DNA of 64,000 nucleotides, taken from the NCBI RefSeq assembly GCF_021869535.1, contig NW_026262582.1, positions 60,524,851 to 60,588,850 on the forward strand, in the 5' to 3' direction. Positions within the stretch are counted from its first letter, which is position 1; each line of letters starts with the position of its first letter. The stretch is from Mytilus californianus. Taxonomy: Eukaryota; Mollusca; Bivalvia; Mytilida; Mytilidae. Both the position numbers and the translations under genes were made by a program. Below are positions 50,801 to 59,950 of the stretch, piece by piece. Below the pieces are notes generated by a model, which had not been told where the DNA came from, made no database searches, and saw only the letters and a program-made list of their open reading frames with translations.

Positions 50801-51406
50801 TGTTTTATTCGAGCGTCACTGATGAATGACCGCAAGGGAATCTATTTGATTAGTTAAAAAAAATTAAAATGGAATGAATAAGATAGAAACCCGTTTTTAA
50901 TTTTTGTTAATCTGATTCAATATTCCAGTAATCATTTTTAAAGATGGCTAATACCTATTTGGCCGTTTAAGCTAAACTCAGGTTACTAGTGAACACAATA
51001 AGGAATACTCAAACCTTTACATTTCAAAGCCAGTGAAGTAGGACTACATATAAACATTCGGGCTATATTTAATAATGGACCTACATGTAGTCAAATTCAT
51101 CTAGCGTTAGCTTTTTTTGAATGAGGCAGAGAAGACCTTAGCTTTTTATCAATTTCTTAATTCAGCAATGGAGATTTTGAAAATAGTTATTATAAATCAT
51201 TTAAATGGCGATGCACTGACTATTACCTAATGATTTTTTCGGCACGTAACAGTTCACTAGCAGTATAGTACTAGCTGGTTGTATATGGAGAAAAAAAAAC
51301 ATTTATTTATTTCGTGCATCTGATCTGTTTTGCTGGATTAACCATTATCAGGAATGCTCAAGACTAAAAAGATGAGAGCCAAGGATTTGAAAAATAAGTA
51401 GGACAT
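38486..51406 (-). CDS. Gene 2: EGF-like type I transmembrane receptor, nine exons, apparently intact
   Basis: Exons in transcription order: 51406-51343, 48295-48247, 47649-47597, 46537-46426, 44736-44693, 43817-43761, 43217-43134, 41518-41459 and 38877-38486. They total 915 nt and keep one open frame of 304 codons plus stop, with matching splice phases throughout. The predicted protein has a signal peptide, a CCSDYEDIDGTCT segment, a cysteine-rich EGF-like module (GKPCYHCPKNRFGERC, then CNCS and CGHVNGC), a Ser/Thr-rich stalk, one membrane helix (VYCGGIAGVILLVW), an RRRR stop-transfer and a ~100-residue tail with YCEV and YQSL. The layout resembles MEGF/draper and class-F scavenger receptors but has a single EGF unit. 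A surface recognition or adhesion role is inference. Ligand and exact name are unknown. The same exons recur in gene 1, which supports the model. The weakest points are exon 7 (needs a GC donor) and the exon 2 acceptor choice. Confidence 0.8.
41010..41065 (-). pseudogene. Decayed stalk mini-exon of gene 2
   Basis: The frame YSTRATGESFDETQTG aligns residue for residue with the second half of exon 8 and is followed by a good gtaaca donor. The acceptor side has been replaced by a run of A on the minus strand (poly-T on plus at 41061-41072). In the left copy (about 1,975-2,012) the donor is lost as well. A 33-nt version with acceptor ccactagag is possible but weak. Confidence 0.4.
41262..41330 (-). 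CDS. Possible extra 69-nt exon of gene 2
   Basis: Phase 1 to 1, reading VHEYSEYRWLELSYEYQE and ending SLIG before a gtataa donor. The acceptor (gggatgtcaacaag) lacks a pyrimidine tract. A diverged relative lies at about 40,690-40,755 and 1,665-1,730. Its inclusion would not disturb the frame. Only present in the right copy in this form; may be a retired exon. Confidence 0.25.
41459..41518 (-). CDS. Gene 2 exon 8, stalk mini-exon
   Basis: 60 nt, phase 1 to 1, acceptor atattcttag, donor gtaaca. Reads VENTDDSIRTQEKGLPDTQ then TG. It shares the ...LP(D/E)xxTG ending with exon 6. Confidence 0.7.
43134..43217 (-). CDS. Gene 2 exon 7, stalk mini-exon with probable GC donor
   Basis: 84 nt, phase 1 to 1, acceptor ttacgcttgtag. 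The only phase-compatible end is TTGTCAG|gcaagc, a GC-AG type donor, present in the same form in gene 1. The usual donor position (after GCCAG) has lost its GT in both copies. Reads ESVAATTKTKDESLSVTA and continues to YTLSG. The alternative is that the exon is skipped, which keeps frame because its length is a multiple of three. Confidence 0.5.
43761..43817 (-). CDS. Gene 2 exon 6, stalk mini-exon
   Basis: 57 nt, phase 1 to 1, acceptor atcattgtag, donor gtaaat. Reads EDAAFSTQINENSLPEALTG, a cysteine-free Ser/Thr-rich linker. Homologous in pattern to exon 8. Confidence 0.75.
44693..44736 (-). CDS. Gene 2 exon 5, end of the EGF-like module
   Basis: 44 nt between acceptor tttatttacgcag and donor gtaggt, reading CGHVNGCVSKFEIG. 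It completes the EGF-like domain with the C-x5-C pair and returns to phase 1. Confidence 0.8.
45935..46230 (-). repeat. ATAAGAAGATG dispersed repeat in an intron of gene 2
   Basis: Counterpart of the 6,330-6,680 copy. Confidence 0.75.
46426..46537 (-). CDS. Gene 2 exon 4, core of the EGF-like module
   Basis: 112 nt, reading from CAIGFMSTMGKPCYHC through PKNRFGERCLDRCNCS. Cysteine spacing C-x2-C-x7-C-x3-C-x1-C fits MEGF/laminin-type EGF repeats. Acceptor ttatcag, donor gtagaag, phase 1 to 2. The copy in gene 1 differs by only a few bases, and a central stretch of about 75 bp is identical. Confidence 0.85.
47597..47649 (-). CDS. Gene 2 exon 3, CCSDYED segment
   Basis: 53 nt between acceptor ttattactatag and donor gtaagtg, one of the strongest donors in the gene. 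It reads NIEYCCSDYEDIDGTCT, phase 2 to phase 1. The paired cysteines followed by an acidic stretch precede the EGF-like module. Confidence 0.8.
48247..48295 (-). CDS. Gene 2 exon 2, mature N-terminus
   Basis: 49 nt, phase 1 to phase 2, reading GNSLKGNNSTICEYGER. The donor is gtatag. The in-phase acceptor is gatacag|GG, seven bases after an alternative ttttag. It contains one N-glycosylation sequon (NST) and the first cysteine. Using the upstream AG would break the frame with exon 1. Confidence 0.6.
49195..49697 (+). repeat. 28-bp minisatellite, about 18 units
   Basis: Unit close to ctctattgtctttttacgat followed by atcaggct. A few units are 27 bp. The left copy has only one or two related units at about 30,180-30,262. 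Because 28 is not a multiple of three, the array reads as a repeating peptide in all three frames; the long ORF here is an artefact. Confidence 0.9.
50440..50620 (-). repeat. Short copy of the RT-bearing repeat
   Basis: Shares agactgagcaacacaaaccc and gtggcacccgtcg with the copies at 31 and 34 kb. Unique to the right duplication copy at this place. Confidence 0.55.
51343..51406 (-). CDS. Gene 2 exon 1, signal peptide
   Basis: ATG opens MSYLFFKSLALIFLVLS, a short basic/hydrophobic leader typical of a signal peptide. The exon ends ...GATAATG before the donor gttaat, phase 1. The start was chosen because this ATG is the one in frame with the leader and the conserved donor. The left copy has a homologous exon whose leader reads LFFKSLAVSFLV in the same relative frame. 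64 nt of coding sequence; the 5' UTR is not defined. Confidence 0.6.
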
Positions 51407-52171
51407 TTTGGAGCTTTATGACCAAAAGGAACATAGAAAGAAAAGCTAACTTAAATTTCAGATTAACTTTGCTTGAGGGAATTGAAACATTAGTGTTTCT
51501 TACAATTTTTACATTTATCAACACATATTTTGAAGTTGTTGTTATATAAATCATGTATATGCTGATGGATGCACTGACTGCTACCTGATGACATCCTTGG
51601 AGACAGTTCACAGCAGCGGTATCGACCTTGTATCAGTAAATAAAAATGAAAATAACACTGTGTAAATTTAGTGCGTCCGTAGCGCTTTTATGGATTAACT
51701 TTTCTCAGGAATGTTCAAAAAGTTTAAGATTTTAAAAATTCGTGGAAAATTGAAGAAATATATGACCAAACGGTATCTTCAAAAATAGATAAATCTATCT
51801 AAGATCAATTTTGCCCGAAAAAGTTGGAGCATTAGCATGATTAGTGTTACCTTTAATTCCTAAATTTATCAAAACAGTCATTGAAATAGTTGTTATAATT
51901 CCCGAGGCACTAACTTTTTACCGGATGATACCCATTATAAGTTAATAAAAAAGACACTTTCTAAATACGTAGAGCTTGAACTTTAATCAACTTTCAAATT
52001 TCTATTCTATCCAGAGCTGTCGTTACATTTATGTAACATTTATGAAATTATTTGATCCGAGCGTCACTGATGAGTCATCTGTAGACGACACGCGCGTCTG
52101 GCGTTCAAAATTATAAGCCAAGTTTCTATGACGAATTAAATCATTATTTCAGCTAGAGAAATTAAAATTAG

Positions 52172-52201
52172 AGTAGGGGGGGGTTGGGGGTTGGGGGGGT
52201 A
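52172..52201 (+). other. G-rich tract with quadruplex potential
   Basis: tagggggggg ttgggggttg then ggggg: several G runs separated by TT, in intergenic sequence between gene 2 exon 1 and gene 3. Absent from the left copy at the same place. Confidence 0.5.
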
Positions 52202-52989
52202 CTTTTTCTAGAAAAAACTGCAAAGTGGAGGAAAATCGTCTAATATTTATTTTAATAATAATATTGACTACAGTACTAAGCTAATACGTTATAAAAAAAC
52301 AGTCTGAAAAATTGTGTTAAATTAGAGGTTTTGTGGAACATATTTTGTTTAACATAAATTAGTATCACTCTATTACTACTAATATCCTTCATACCAAGAG
52401 ACCTCACTGTACTGTTATGTGTTAAAAAATGTGACCTTAAAAAAAAAAACAGTTTTTATTTGGACACGATTTCTATGTGATATTTTTTTGAAAGATTTCC
52501 CTTTTAGATGACATCTTTAATTTGTTGGAATAGACCGCATGTGTTTCTAACTACAATTTTGTAGCGTAATCAACCTCTCTCAAATAATCTTTATTTTCGC
52601 ACCGCGGTGATTATGTGTATATAATTCATTTAACATGGTCTCAACAACAAAAATCTGGTGTATCACCTATACCAGAACAACTATATTTTACTTGACAATT
52701 TATATGTTTTATTGGATCTGAATGTGATTTTATTAAAACATATTTAAAAACAACAATTAAGTAACATTTGAATCGTACTATTTGACTTTCAAACTTGTTT
52801 TCCTCATAGAACAAAATGTAGAACGCAGTATGCATTCGTAATTTCCAATGTTATTGCACATTAATCTATGTTCTCACTCACAAATGCTGTTTACTACGCA
52901 AAAAGGCATTACATAACGAATCCGAAAACTTATCTAAATTCATAAAAGTATGATACCTCGACAGAAACAAGGTTCTTTTGGTTTATGTA

Positions 52990-53595
52990 TTTCTCTTTAA
53001 TCCGAAATAACCAAGCATTTCCTGAATTAAACTAATAAAAAGCTTTATTGCTGTACATCGATTGGGCAATGAACAAATAAAAAAAGAGTAACAAAAGATG
53101 TTTTTTTATTAAGAGAGAAAATTTGTTAAAAGCATAACAACACATACAATATAATACATATATACATTTCAACAATAAATCATTACTGAATAAAAAAAAC
53201 AGGCCAATAAAAGATGTGTTAATGTAAATATATTATATGCAGCACAAAATGTCAGATTTTTACTATGTACAAGTCCAAATACAATACTTTTGATTGAATT
53301 TGTAATCCTACTTGAATATCAGAACTCTACGGAATTGAACGTTCCTATCCTTTTACGGACAAATGGACTGCATAGATTGTATTAAAACACTTACATATAT
53401 AATGTAATTCAAGATAGTGTGTAAAAAGGGCATTAAAGTGTATTTTTCCCTGACATTTCTGATACTCCTTGTGTTTGTTTGATAATATTATTCATGAACC
53501 CTAATGCATTTCTTTAATCGTTATTGTTTTTTTAAAAAACGTTTCACGTATGTTTTTAATGGTAACTGTATTAGACATATCTATGATATTGTTCT
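52990..53595 (-). other. Probable 3' UTR of gene 3
   Basis: Homologous to the gene 2 3' UTR, with conserved minus-strand AATAAA sites at 53044-53049 and 53105-53110. Confidence 0.45.
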
Positions 53596-53997
53596 CTACT
53601 CATAATGATGCATCTCCATGGTCGCAGGGACTAGGCTTTGGTATTGTTGAGCATGTTGAGCGTTACTACGTGCAGTTTCAGTTCCACTTTTTTGGCCTTT
53701 CTTGATGCTGGATTCAATCATTACCTCTGAATACGCATAACAGTTTGTGTTTGGACCTGCTAATATGTTGTCATCAGTGGTATGGTATATATGCATACTT
53801 TTCTTTTGTTCTGATGCATTTTGATTTCCTTTGCCTGAAACTCTTCGAATTCTGTTTTCATCATTGGTAATTGCCGTGTTTGGTTTTTGCCTTCTTCTCC
53901 TGAACTTCACAAAATCAAAACAGCCCCCAACCAGCAGTATAGCTCCTGTTATCCCTCTGCAGTAGACATACCATTTCAACTTTAGCACTATAAAAAC
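53596..53997 (-). CDS. Gene 3: terminal transmembrane/tail exon of a third copy, rest not found
   Basis: This exon is homologous to the last exon of gene 2. It has an acceptor TTTTTATAG before TGCTAAAG, the same phase, a membrane helix (ITGAILLVGGCF), an RRRR stop-transfer and a tail ending SLVPATMEMHHYE. The tyrosine motifs YSEV and YQSL are kept. About a quarter to a third of residues differ from gene 2. Homology to the gene 2 flank ends about 50 bp upstream, near a GT repeat, and no EGF, stalk or signal exon of this family was seen between 54,050 and 64,000. It may be an orphan exon left at the duplication edge, or the upstream exons may lie beyond the window. Confidence 0.65.
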   Translation of the reverse strand, partial: VFIVLKLKWYVYCRGITGAILLVGGCFDFVKFRRRRQKPNTAITNDENRIRRVSGKGNQNASEQKKSMHIYHTTDDNILAGPNTNCYAYSEVMIESSIKKGQKSGTETARSNAQHAQQYQSLVPATMEMHHYE

Positions 53998-54287
53998 AAG
54001 AAATACATACATGTTGATTTCGCTGTAGAGTGTGTGTGTGTGTGCGTGTGAACATTAGGGAAAGTCACTACACGTATTAGAATACACACCAACAAAGTGA
54101 CTACCTTTTGGAAAGTCACTACATACACTCTGGTAGTGACTTTGTAAAATTTATTAAATTGCTCATTTTGGTGAGTATAACATGTTCACAAATTTCTACT
54201 CGTTGTTTCATTTCACGGTGTGTGTGGGTTTTCCCTTACAATATTTCAACGTCGATTTAATGACTTCACACATTTTACGTCAAAATA

Positions 54288-54313
54288 TTTCGCGCATGCT
54301 CGACCGGAACAAC
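54288..54313 (+). promoter_or_regulatory. Possible promoter-proximal GCGCATGC motif
   Basis: tttcgcgcatgctcgaccgg precedes the candidate ATG at 54,314. The motif resembles half of the NRF1 site (GCGCATGCGC) common near housekeeping gene starts. Confidence 0.3.
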
Positions 54314-54336
54314 ATGGCGGCCTCTGGAGGACCAAG
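54314..54336 (+). CDS. Possible first coding exon of an unidentified plus-strand gene
   Basis: aacATGGCGGCCTCTGGAGG encodes MAASGGP and reaches a donor after ...CCAAG|gtacgg, phase 2. The ATG context is good. A GCGCATGC motif (NRF1-like) lies just upstream (54,291-54,298), in a local rise in CG content. No continuing exon was recognised to the right, so this is only a candidate. Confidence 0.35.
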
Positions 54337-54632
54337 GTACGGTACTTTAATAGTTGTTCAACATTTTATCACGTTTTCCCTTTCATATCATTCATGTTTT
54401 TCATTAAGGAAGGGCAATGCCCCTAAAATTTAGCATGGGTTGTCGATCGACCATAATTACAGTCCTGGGTAGGGGCTGATGATGTATTCAACTTTTTTCA
54501 AAGGGGCGTAAATTCCATGGAATGGCTATAGCCTATACATTCGGGCATTGGAAGATTTTCGCACCGAGTGGATTGACGCAAAAACAATTTGGACGATTTT
54601 ATGACATTTTATGCAAAAAATGATACTGTTTA

Positions 54633-54705
54633 GGGAGCTGCCATTTGATTTTTATGGGAGGGCTAAGATGAAAAATTTTGTCCTGCATGTTTTTTTAGTT
54701 GTAAT
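54633..54705 (+). mobile_element. Left end of a third MITE of the same family
   Basis: Begins gggagctgccatttgatttt and runs through tgtcctgcatgttttttt, then is cut by another insertion at 54,706. The right end was not found. Confidence 0.6.
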
Positions 54706-55259
54706 CCACAGGCACTTGTCTCAGAAAACATTTTCCTTAATCCAACTCTTGCAAACTAAAACCAAAGAGCCAAATTTTGAAAAAAATTCCCATGATCCTT
54801 TAAACAAGGCATTATGGGAATTATGGTTTACGCCATACCAACAGTTTTACGCCCGTAAGAAAATTTATGCCTTGCTTATTTCAATTTACGCCAGGTTTAC
54901 CACTTTTTTCTACGCCTATAAGGACTACAAATTTACGGTTCCTGCTCCCTTACGCCTGGATCTAGACACGTAACTACCACTTACGCCTGGTTTACGCCTT
55001 ATTTCCAGGCGTAATACGCCTTATAATTTCCTCGCTTTTTTGAAAAAAGTCAGCCGGTCGCTAAATTCCGTTATATGCCGATTTGTCGGTTGTCAACTCC
55101 ACTAAAACTTATGTCGTAAATCTAAATTGATTTTTCTACACAATGGTGTATATATAACACGCCTACTTTTGTTTGTCTCAGAATTTTTTTTTTCCTATAT
55201 ACCTTAATGTTATATTGAGGTATATAGGACATTTTTTTTCTGAGACAGGTGCCTGTGGG
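54706..55259. mobile_element. 554-bp insertion with CCACAGGCAC inverted ends
   Basis: Left end ccacaggcacttgtctcaga and right end tctgagacaggtgcctgtgg are inverted. The right half is itself a hairpin around 55,170-55,245 (cctatatacctta / ttgaggtatatagg). It interrupts the MITE at 54,633. Confidence 0.55.
54815..55030 (+). repeat. Cluster of TTACGCC motifs
   Basis: tttacgcc or ttacgcc(t/c)gg recurs about ten times in ~215 bp at irregular spacing, inside the 554-bp insertion. No function apparent. Confidence 0.5.
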
Positions 55260-55385
55260 CGTATGTGTGAGCCAAAGTTTTTTCCTGTGAAAAAAGTTCC
55301 AGTGGAACTGTGACGGGATTGCTTCCCTCAGAACATGTGGTAGATACTTTAATATAGTCAGCCGTAAGTGATTGAGCTAAGGAAG

Positions 55386-55462
55386 TACTTCTATAGCCCA
55401 GTCGGTTAACACGCTTTTTTTTTAACACAGAGGTCCCAGGTTCGAGTCCCGGTGGAGACAGA
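55386..55462 (+). repeat. tRNA-derived SINE head
   Basis: An A-box match TAGCCCAGTCGG (55394-55405) and a perfect B-box GGTTCGAGTCC (55439-55449) in the usual spacing. The stem between them is replaced by acgctttttttttaac, so it is not a functional tRNA. Downstream text to about 55,540 is probably the SINE body. Confidence 0.7.
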
Positions 55463-55544
55463 GATGATTTTGTAAGAAGAATCATGCTCTCCGGTTACAT
55501 AACTATAATATCACAGAAAGTATGATCTGGGAGAACTTTTTTCA

Positions 55545-55765
55545 CAGATAATTTCTATATAACATGTTCCATCTCTATAAAATAAGTTCCACACTTTACC
55601 TGGTGAAATAAGTTCTGGTTTGGTGAAATTTGTTCCTTACCTATTGAAATAAGTTCCGGGTTTGTGAGATTTGTTCCTTACCTGGTGAAATAAATTCTGG
55701 GTTTGTGAGATTAGTTGCTCACCTGGTGAAATAAGTTCCTAGTCTGTAAAATATGTTCCACTGGT
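55545..55765 (+). repeat. Short tandem repeat of gaaataagttc/gagatttgttcc units
   Basis: About four ~43-bp units with ttacctggtgaaataagttc followed by gtttgtgagatttgttcc. A fragment of the same text recurs near 57,375-57,405. Confidence 0.7.
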
Positions 55766-55883
55766 TAATCAAGTTATCTTATATACTAAGCATTTGTCAT
55801 CAGTGAGTTTAAAGTTATTATTCAAGTACATTTAAATAAAAACATGTATTATCGCTATTTTATGAAATTTTCCTTTGATCTTA

Positions 55884-56165
55884 GTGAGCTACCATTTGAT
55901 TTTTATGGGGGGGCTACGATGAAAAATGTTGTCCTGCCTTTTTTTAAGTTTAATCTCTGTCCTGCCTTTTTATTTTTCACTCTATTCGGTCCTGCTTTTT
56001 TTTTTTAGTTTATCCTGACTTTTTTTTTTACTTAAATTGTCATCCTGCCTTTTTTTTTTTTTGCAAAGTGTCTCATCCTGCCTTTTTTTTTACTCAAAAC
56101 TCCTGTCCTGCCTATTTTTTTCAAATTTCATCCTAGCCCCCCATAAAAATCAAATGGTAGCTCCC
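55884..56165. mobile_element. Hairpin MITE, TTA target duplication
   Basis: Same family as 9160-9319: ends GTGAGCTACCATTTGATTTT and its near inverse, flanked by TTA (55881-55883 and 56166-56168). The interior is a series of (g)tcctgcctttttttt repeats. Confidence 0.75.
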
Positions 56166-56949
56166 TTACCAACTGATAATTTCCTTTCTCAGCACAGTAC
56201 CGTGATATGAAAACTTATCGCTAGAAACTAAGAGCAAATGGCCATTGTCAATGAAATTAACAACGTCGTCATAGGTAAAATAGCGATAAACAGATTATCA
56301 TTCACTGGGGTAAAGCTGATGACCGTAATTCGATTCATCCCAAGATGGTGGATGCAGAATTAGGTCAGAGTCTATATTGTCTATTTAAGTGTTTCTATGA
56401 TCATGACTGATGATATATTCTATAATATAAAACATACATTGGTATGATATAAATTTATAAAAGATTCACACGGAAATCATAAATTACTACCGACACATGA
56501 CCGAGAAATGTATATGAGACAGAAAATTCAATTTGAAAAAATCGCTAAGATGACCTTAATTCATCATTATTATTTTTTTTTAAGATGACCGTAACATATA
56601 ACAAGTGTGACCGTGATTCCATAATCCAAGCAACAGATAATATTGAGTTTGTCTCCATAGGGGCTTGGTTAATGGATATAAATATGTTTCAAACGAGAAA
56701 ACTAACGGCTAAATTAATGTATAAAAAAAAGAACAAAAAACAAATATGTAACACATCAACAAATGACAACCACTGAATATTACAGGCTCCCAACTTGGGA
56801 CAGGCACATACATACAGAATGTGACTAGATTAAACATCTTAGCGGGATCCCAACCCTCCCCTAACTTGGGACAATGGTTCACCGGTGTAACAGTACAACA
56901 TAAGAACAAACTATAAAAATCAGTTGAAAAAGGCTTAGCTCATCAGATG

Positions 56950-58080
56950 GGTACAAATAGAAATACATCGTACATCTATTAACAAAAACACATAGAGGAT
57001 GTTGCTGGGTACTTGTACATCCTAACAACAAAAAGACACTAAGTTATTTAAGTGAGACTCACGCATTTGCATGCTTATTTGGCTGCATTTTCCTTTGATC
57101 TATTGTTTTTTTCTCTTTGATCTTTACAATTTTGGCCAAATCTCACGCATTTGCTTCATGAAAAGTTGGCAGAACTGTAAGTACAGATCTGAGAGTACTC
57201 GCAGTTACTGACAGCTACATGTAGTTTAAAAGCAAATGACAACTAATAAAAAAAATCATGCATCTAAGACTAAAAATCATGCATCTTACATGTCTTAGAC
57301 AAAAGAACATTCATTTAAAGGAAAATTTCAAATAAGATCAGTAGTTTTCTTTTTTTTTTCCTTTACAATCATCTGTGGAACATATTTCCTATGAAATTTG
57401 TTCCGGCGGATCATTCAACAAATGTCACCGGAGCATATGTTTTGTTACATATGCTCTCTACCAGAGTTGTTAAATTTACCAGTCTGCCCGAGGAGAGGCG
57501 CTGGTGGGCTTGCTATTTTATTCCCAAATTTGTACAGCTATATCATGTCACATGTGTATATAGCAGAATTTTTTTTTAATCTATGTTCAGGATTGGCTTG
57601 AAATATGAATGAATTTACAACATGGTGTCATCGGGGTTAGATTCAGAGCTTGCTTCATGGGTGGGTTTCCACTATGTTGAAGACCTTGAGGTGACCTCTG
57701 GATGCTGTCTTCCACTGAACTTTTTGAAGTAAGGCCAAAGGGGCCTGTACTTTCAAAATTTCACAAACCCACTTGTAAATCTACAAGCCGAAAATTCTCA
57801 AGTCATTTTTGAGGCATTTTAAAATGAAAAACCCATACTTCAAATCCAGCAAAGCCAAAGAAATTAAGGTTTACGACCCCTTCTGTAGCCATGTGAATTA
57901 CGAAATTTTCAAACTGCAATAGTATCAAAACAGAAAAGATACATTTGTAATGAATAATAGAGATGGTCCATTTTGTACATATACGATGTATACCAAGGGG
58001 AAACTTTGTGCAAAGCATTATTATTATACGACCGCAAAAAAAAATTTGCGTCTTACAATGCTTTGATGTCGGCGTCGTCC
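56950..58080. other. No supportable gene
   Basis: Contains short open frames near 57,391-57,601 without splice or family support, and a fragment of the gaaatttgttcc repeat. Confidence 0.5.
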
Positions 58081-58480
58081 AAAGACACATTTGGTTTCCG
58101 GACAATAACTTTAGTTTAAGTGAATGGATCTCTATGAAATTTTAACAAAAGGTTCAATACCACAAAAGGAAGACCCTGTTGGGATTGATATTTTGGGTTA
58201 TGGTACCAACAGTTAGGAATTAGGGGCCAAAAACAAGCATTTTTGTAGTTTCCGGACAATAACTTGTGTGTAAGTGTACGTCAAGATTCAATATCACAAA
58301 GGAAAGGCTGGGATTGAGTTTTGGGGTAATTGCCCCAAATGTTCAGGTATTAGGGGTAAAAAAGGGGCCAAAAAAACAAGCATTTTTCTAGTTTCCAGAC
58401 AATAACTTGTGTTTTAGTGTATGGATCTCTCTAAAATTGTACTACAAAGTTCCATACCACAAAGGGAAGGCTGGGATTGA
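58080..58480 (+). repeat. Tandem array of ~145-154-bp units
   Basis: Three units starting tttccggacaataactt at 58,094, 58,248 and 58,389, each with ggaaggctgggattgag or a variant. Ends at a G-rich stretch near 58,482. Confidence 0.75.
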
Positions 58481-59580
58481 GTGGGGGGGTCCCATTTTTT
58501 TTGGGGGGCACATTTTTTTCACAATCAAAATTCAGACAGTCATGACAGTATCAAGTTTGAATATTGTGTCCAAATTTGCCCCAACTGTTCAGGGCTTGAT
58601 TTCTGCGGTCATGTCAGGCTGCGCTCAGCGAAGCAATTTATTTATTGTTGTTATTGGTTTTGGTAGGCGGCTTACTTATAAATGTAGTAATTGCACCTTT
58701 AATTCATATTACATAAATATTATGTATATATGCTCATTCCTTAATTTATTTTTAGTATACATTTTTGCGAGTAATTATATGAAACTGTGACGAACAGGGT
58801 TGACTGTGTTACAATAAAGTTTTCTGTATACAATAATATATGAAAAAAAAAAACACAGAAAAAAAAAGTAATAGGAAAATGAAAAAAAAGCAAAAAAATA
58901 TAATAATAGTTCTTGATGAAATGTAATAGGTATCATAAAATTGATTTGAAATTTCATCTTATTGTTAAACTTTGTGTCGTCTGTGATATAATTCATGTTT
59001 TTTGTACTTACAAAAATAAAGTATATATATCAAGAAACATAGAACAAGACATGTGCTAGTTAAATGCTACCAATGTAAGGACGTCTCCCACGATTGATGT
59101 AGCAGATAAAGAACCCTTTTGTAAGGATTGATATTTTTTTATTATTATTTATTGTTTCATTGAATTTAATAGAAAAAGTGGATTTTGTGGCAAATAAACC
59201 TAGATTTTTGTAGAAAATCCACAGACTTTAATACAGAGATTTTTGTTATTAAATTTTAAACATAGATTACTCACTTATTTTTCTATGATGTGCTAGCGTT
59301 CATTATTTACAAAAAGTCCTAAACAACCTTTAAATTCCAAAAAACCTCCTGCTGAGTAATGAAAGTCAAGCGCACCCTAGAAGGTGAACTTGAATTGGTC
59401 CATATTTATCATGTTTATATTTATTTTAACCAATATCTAAATTTATAAACTTGTTTTAAGGAAATCATTTCTAGCACTGCATGCAATAGTACTAGTCCTC
59501 TATCTATCAAACAACGAATTGCCAAATATGAGAGTACAAGAGGAAAGGCTGTGAAATTTCTATTAAATTTCCATATCTAG
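58480..59580. other. No supportable gene
   Basis: Opens with a G-rich/T-rich stretch (58,481-58,520), then AT-rich sequence with an A-rich run near 58,840-58,900. No coding or RNA feature recognised. Confidence 0.5.
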
Positions 59581-59950
59581 ATATAAGAAGATGTGGTATG
59601 AGTGCCAATGAGACAACTCTCCATCCAAGCAAAATTTATAAAAGTAAACCATTATAGGTCACAGTACGGTCTTCAATAAGGAGCCTTGGCTCATACCAAA
59701 CAGTAAGCTATACAGGGCCCCAAAAATTACTAGTGTAAAACCATTCAAACGGGAAAACCAACGGTCTAATCTATATAAAAAACAAGAAACGAGAAACACT
59801 TATGAACCACAGCAACAAACGACAACTACTGAACATCAGATTCCTGACTTAGGACAGGTGCAAACAAATGCAGCGGGTTTAAACATTTTAATGGTACCAA
59901 ACCTTCACCCTTTTTCTGAAACAATAGTGTAACATCACAACATAGAAAGA
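59580..59950 (+). repeat. ATAAGAAGATG dispersed repeat, longest copy
   Basis: Contains gatataagaagatgtggtat, gacaactctccatccaag and gtaaaaccattcaaacggg. I recognise it as a very common mussel repeat. Other copies, some variant: 6330-6680 (minus), 11165-11560 (minus), 11905-12015 (plus), 12245-12640 (minus), 15520-15602 (plus), 45935-46230 (minus), 56590-56950 (plus). No coding capacity. Confidence 0.8.

Larger units (their letters stand above)
39290..54050. repeat. Right copy of the large tandem duplication
   Basis: Begins at a ttattaagtctttcc motif that also occurs at the window start. Ends where homology to the gene 2 3' flank stops, near a GT/GC microsatellite at 54,030-54,050. Copy-specific changes include a ~594-bp segment at 41,735-42,328 absent from the left copy and the minisatellite at 49,195-49,697. 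Confidence 0.85.

Noticed and set aside
55386-55462. Functional tRNA gene
   Set aside because: A and B boxes are present but the anticodon arm is destroyed by a T run; better called a SINE head.
55210-55485. 91-residue minus ORF with SPPGLEPGTS
   Set aside because: That peptide is the familiar antisense reading of a tRNA-type B box, not a protein.
58407-58790. 127-residue plus ORF
   Set aside because: It runs through the end of a tandem repeat and a G/T-rich tract; no conserved pattern.
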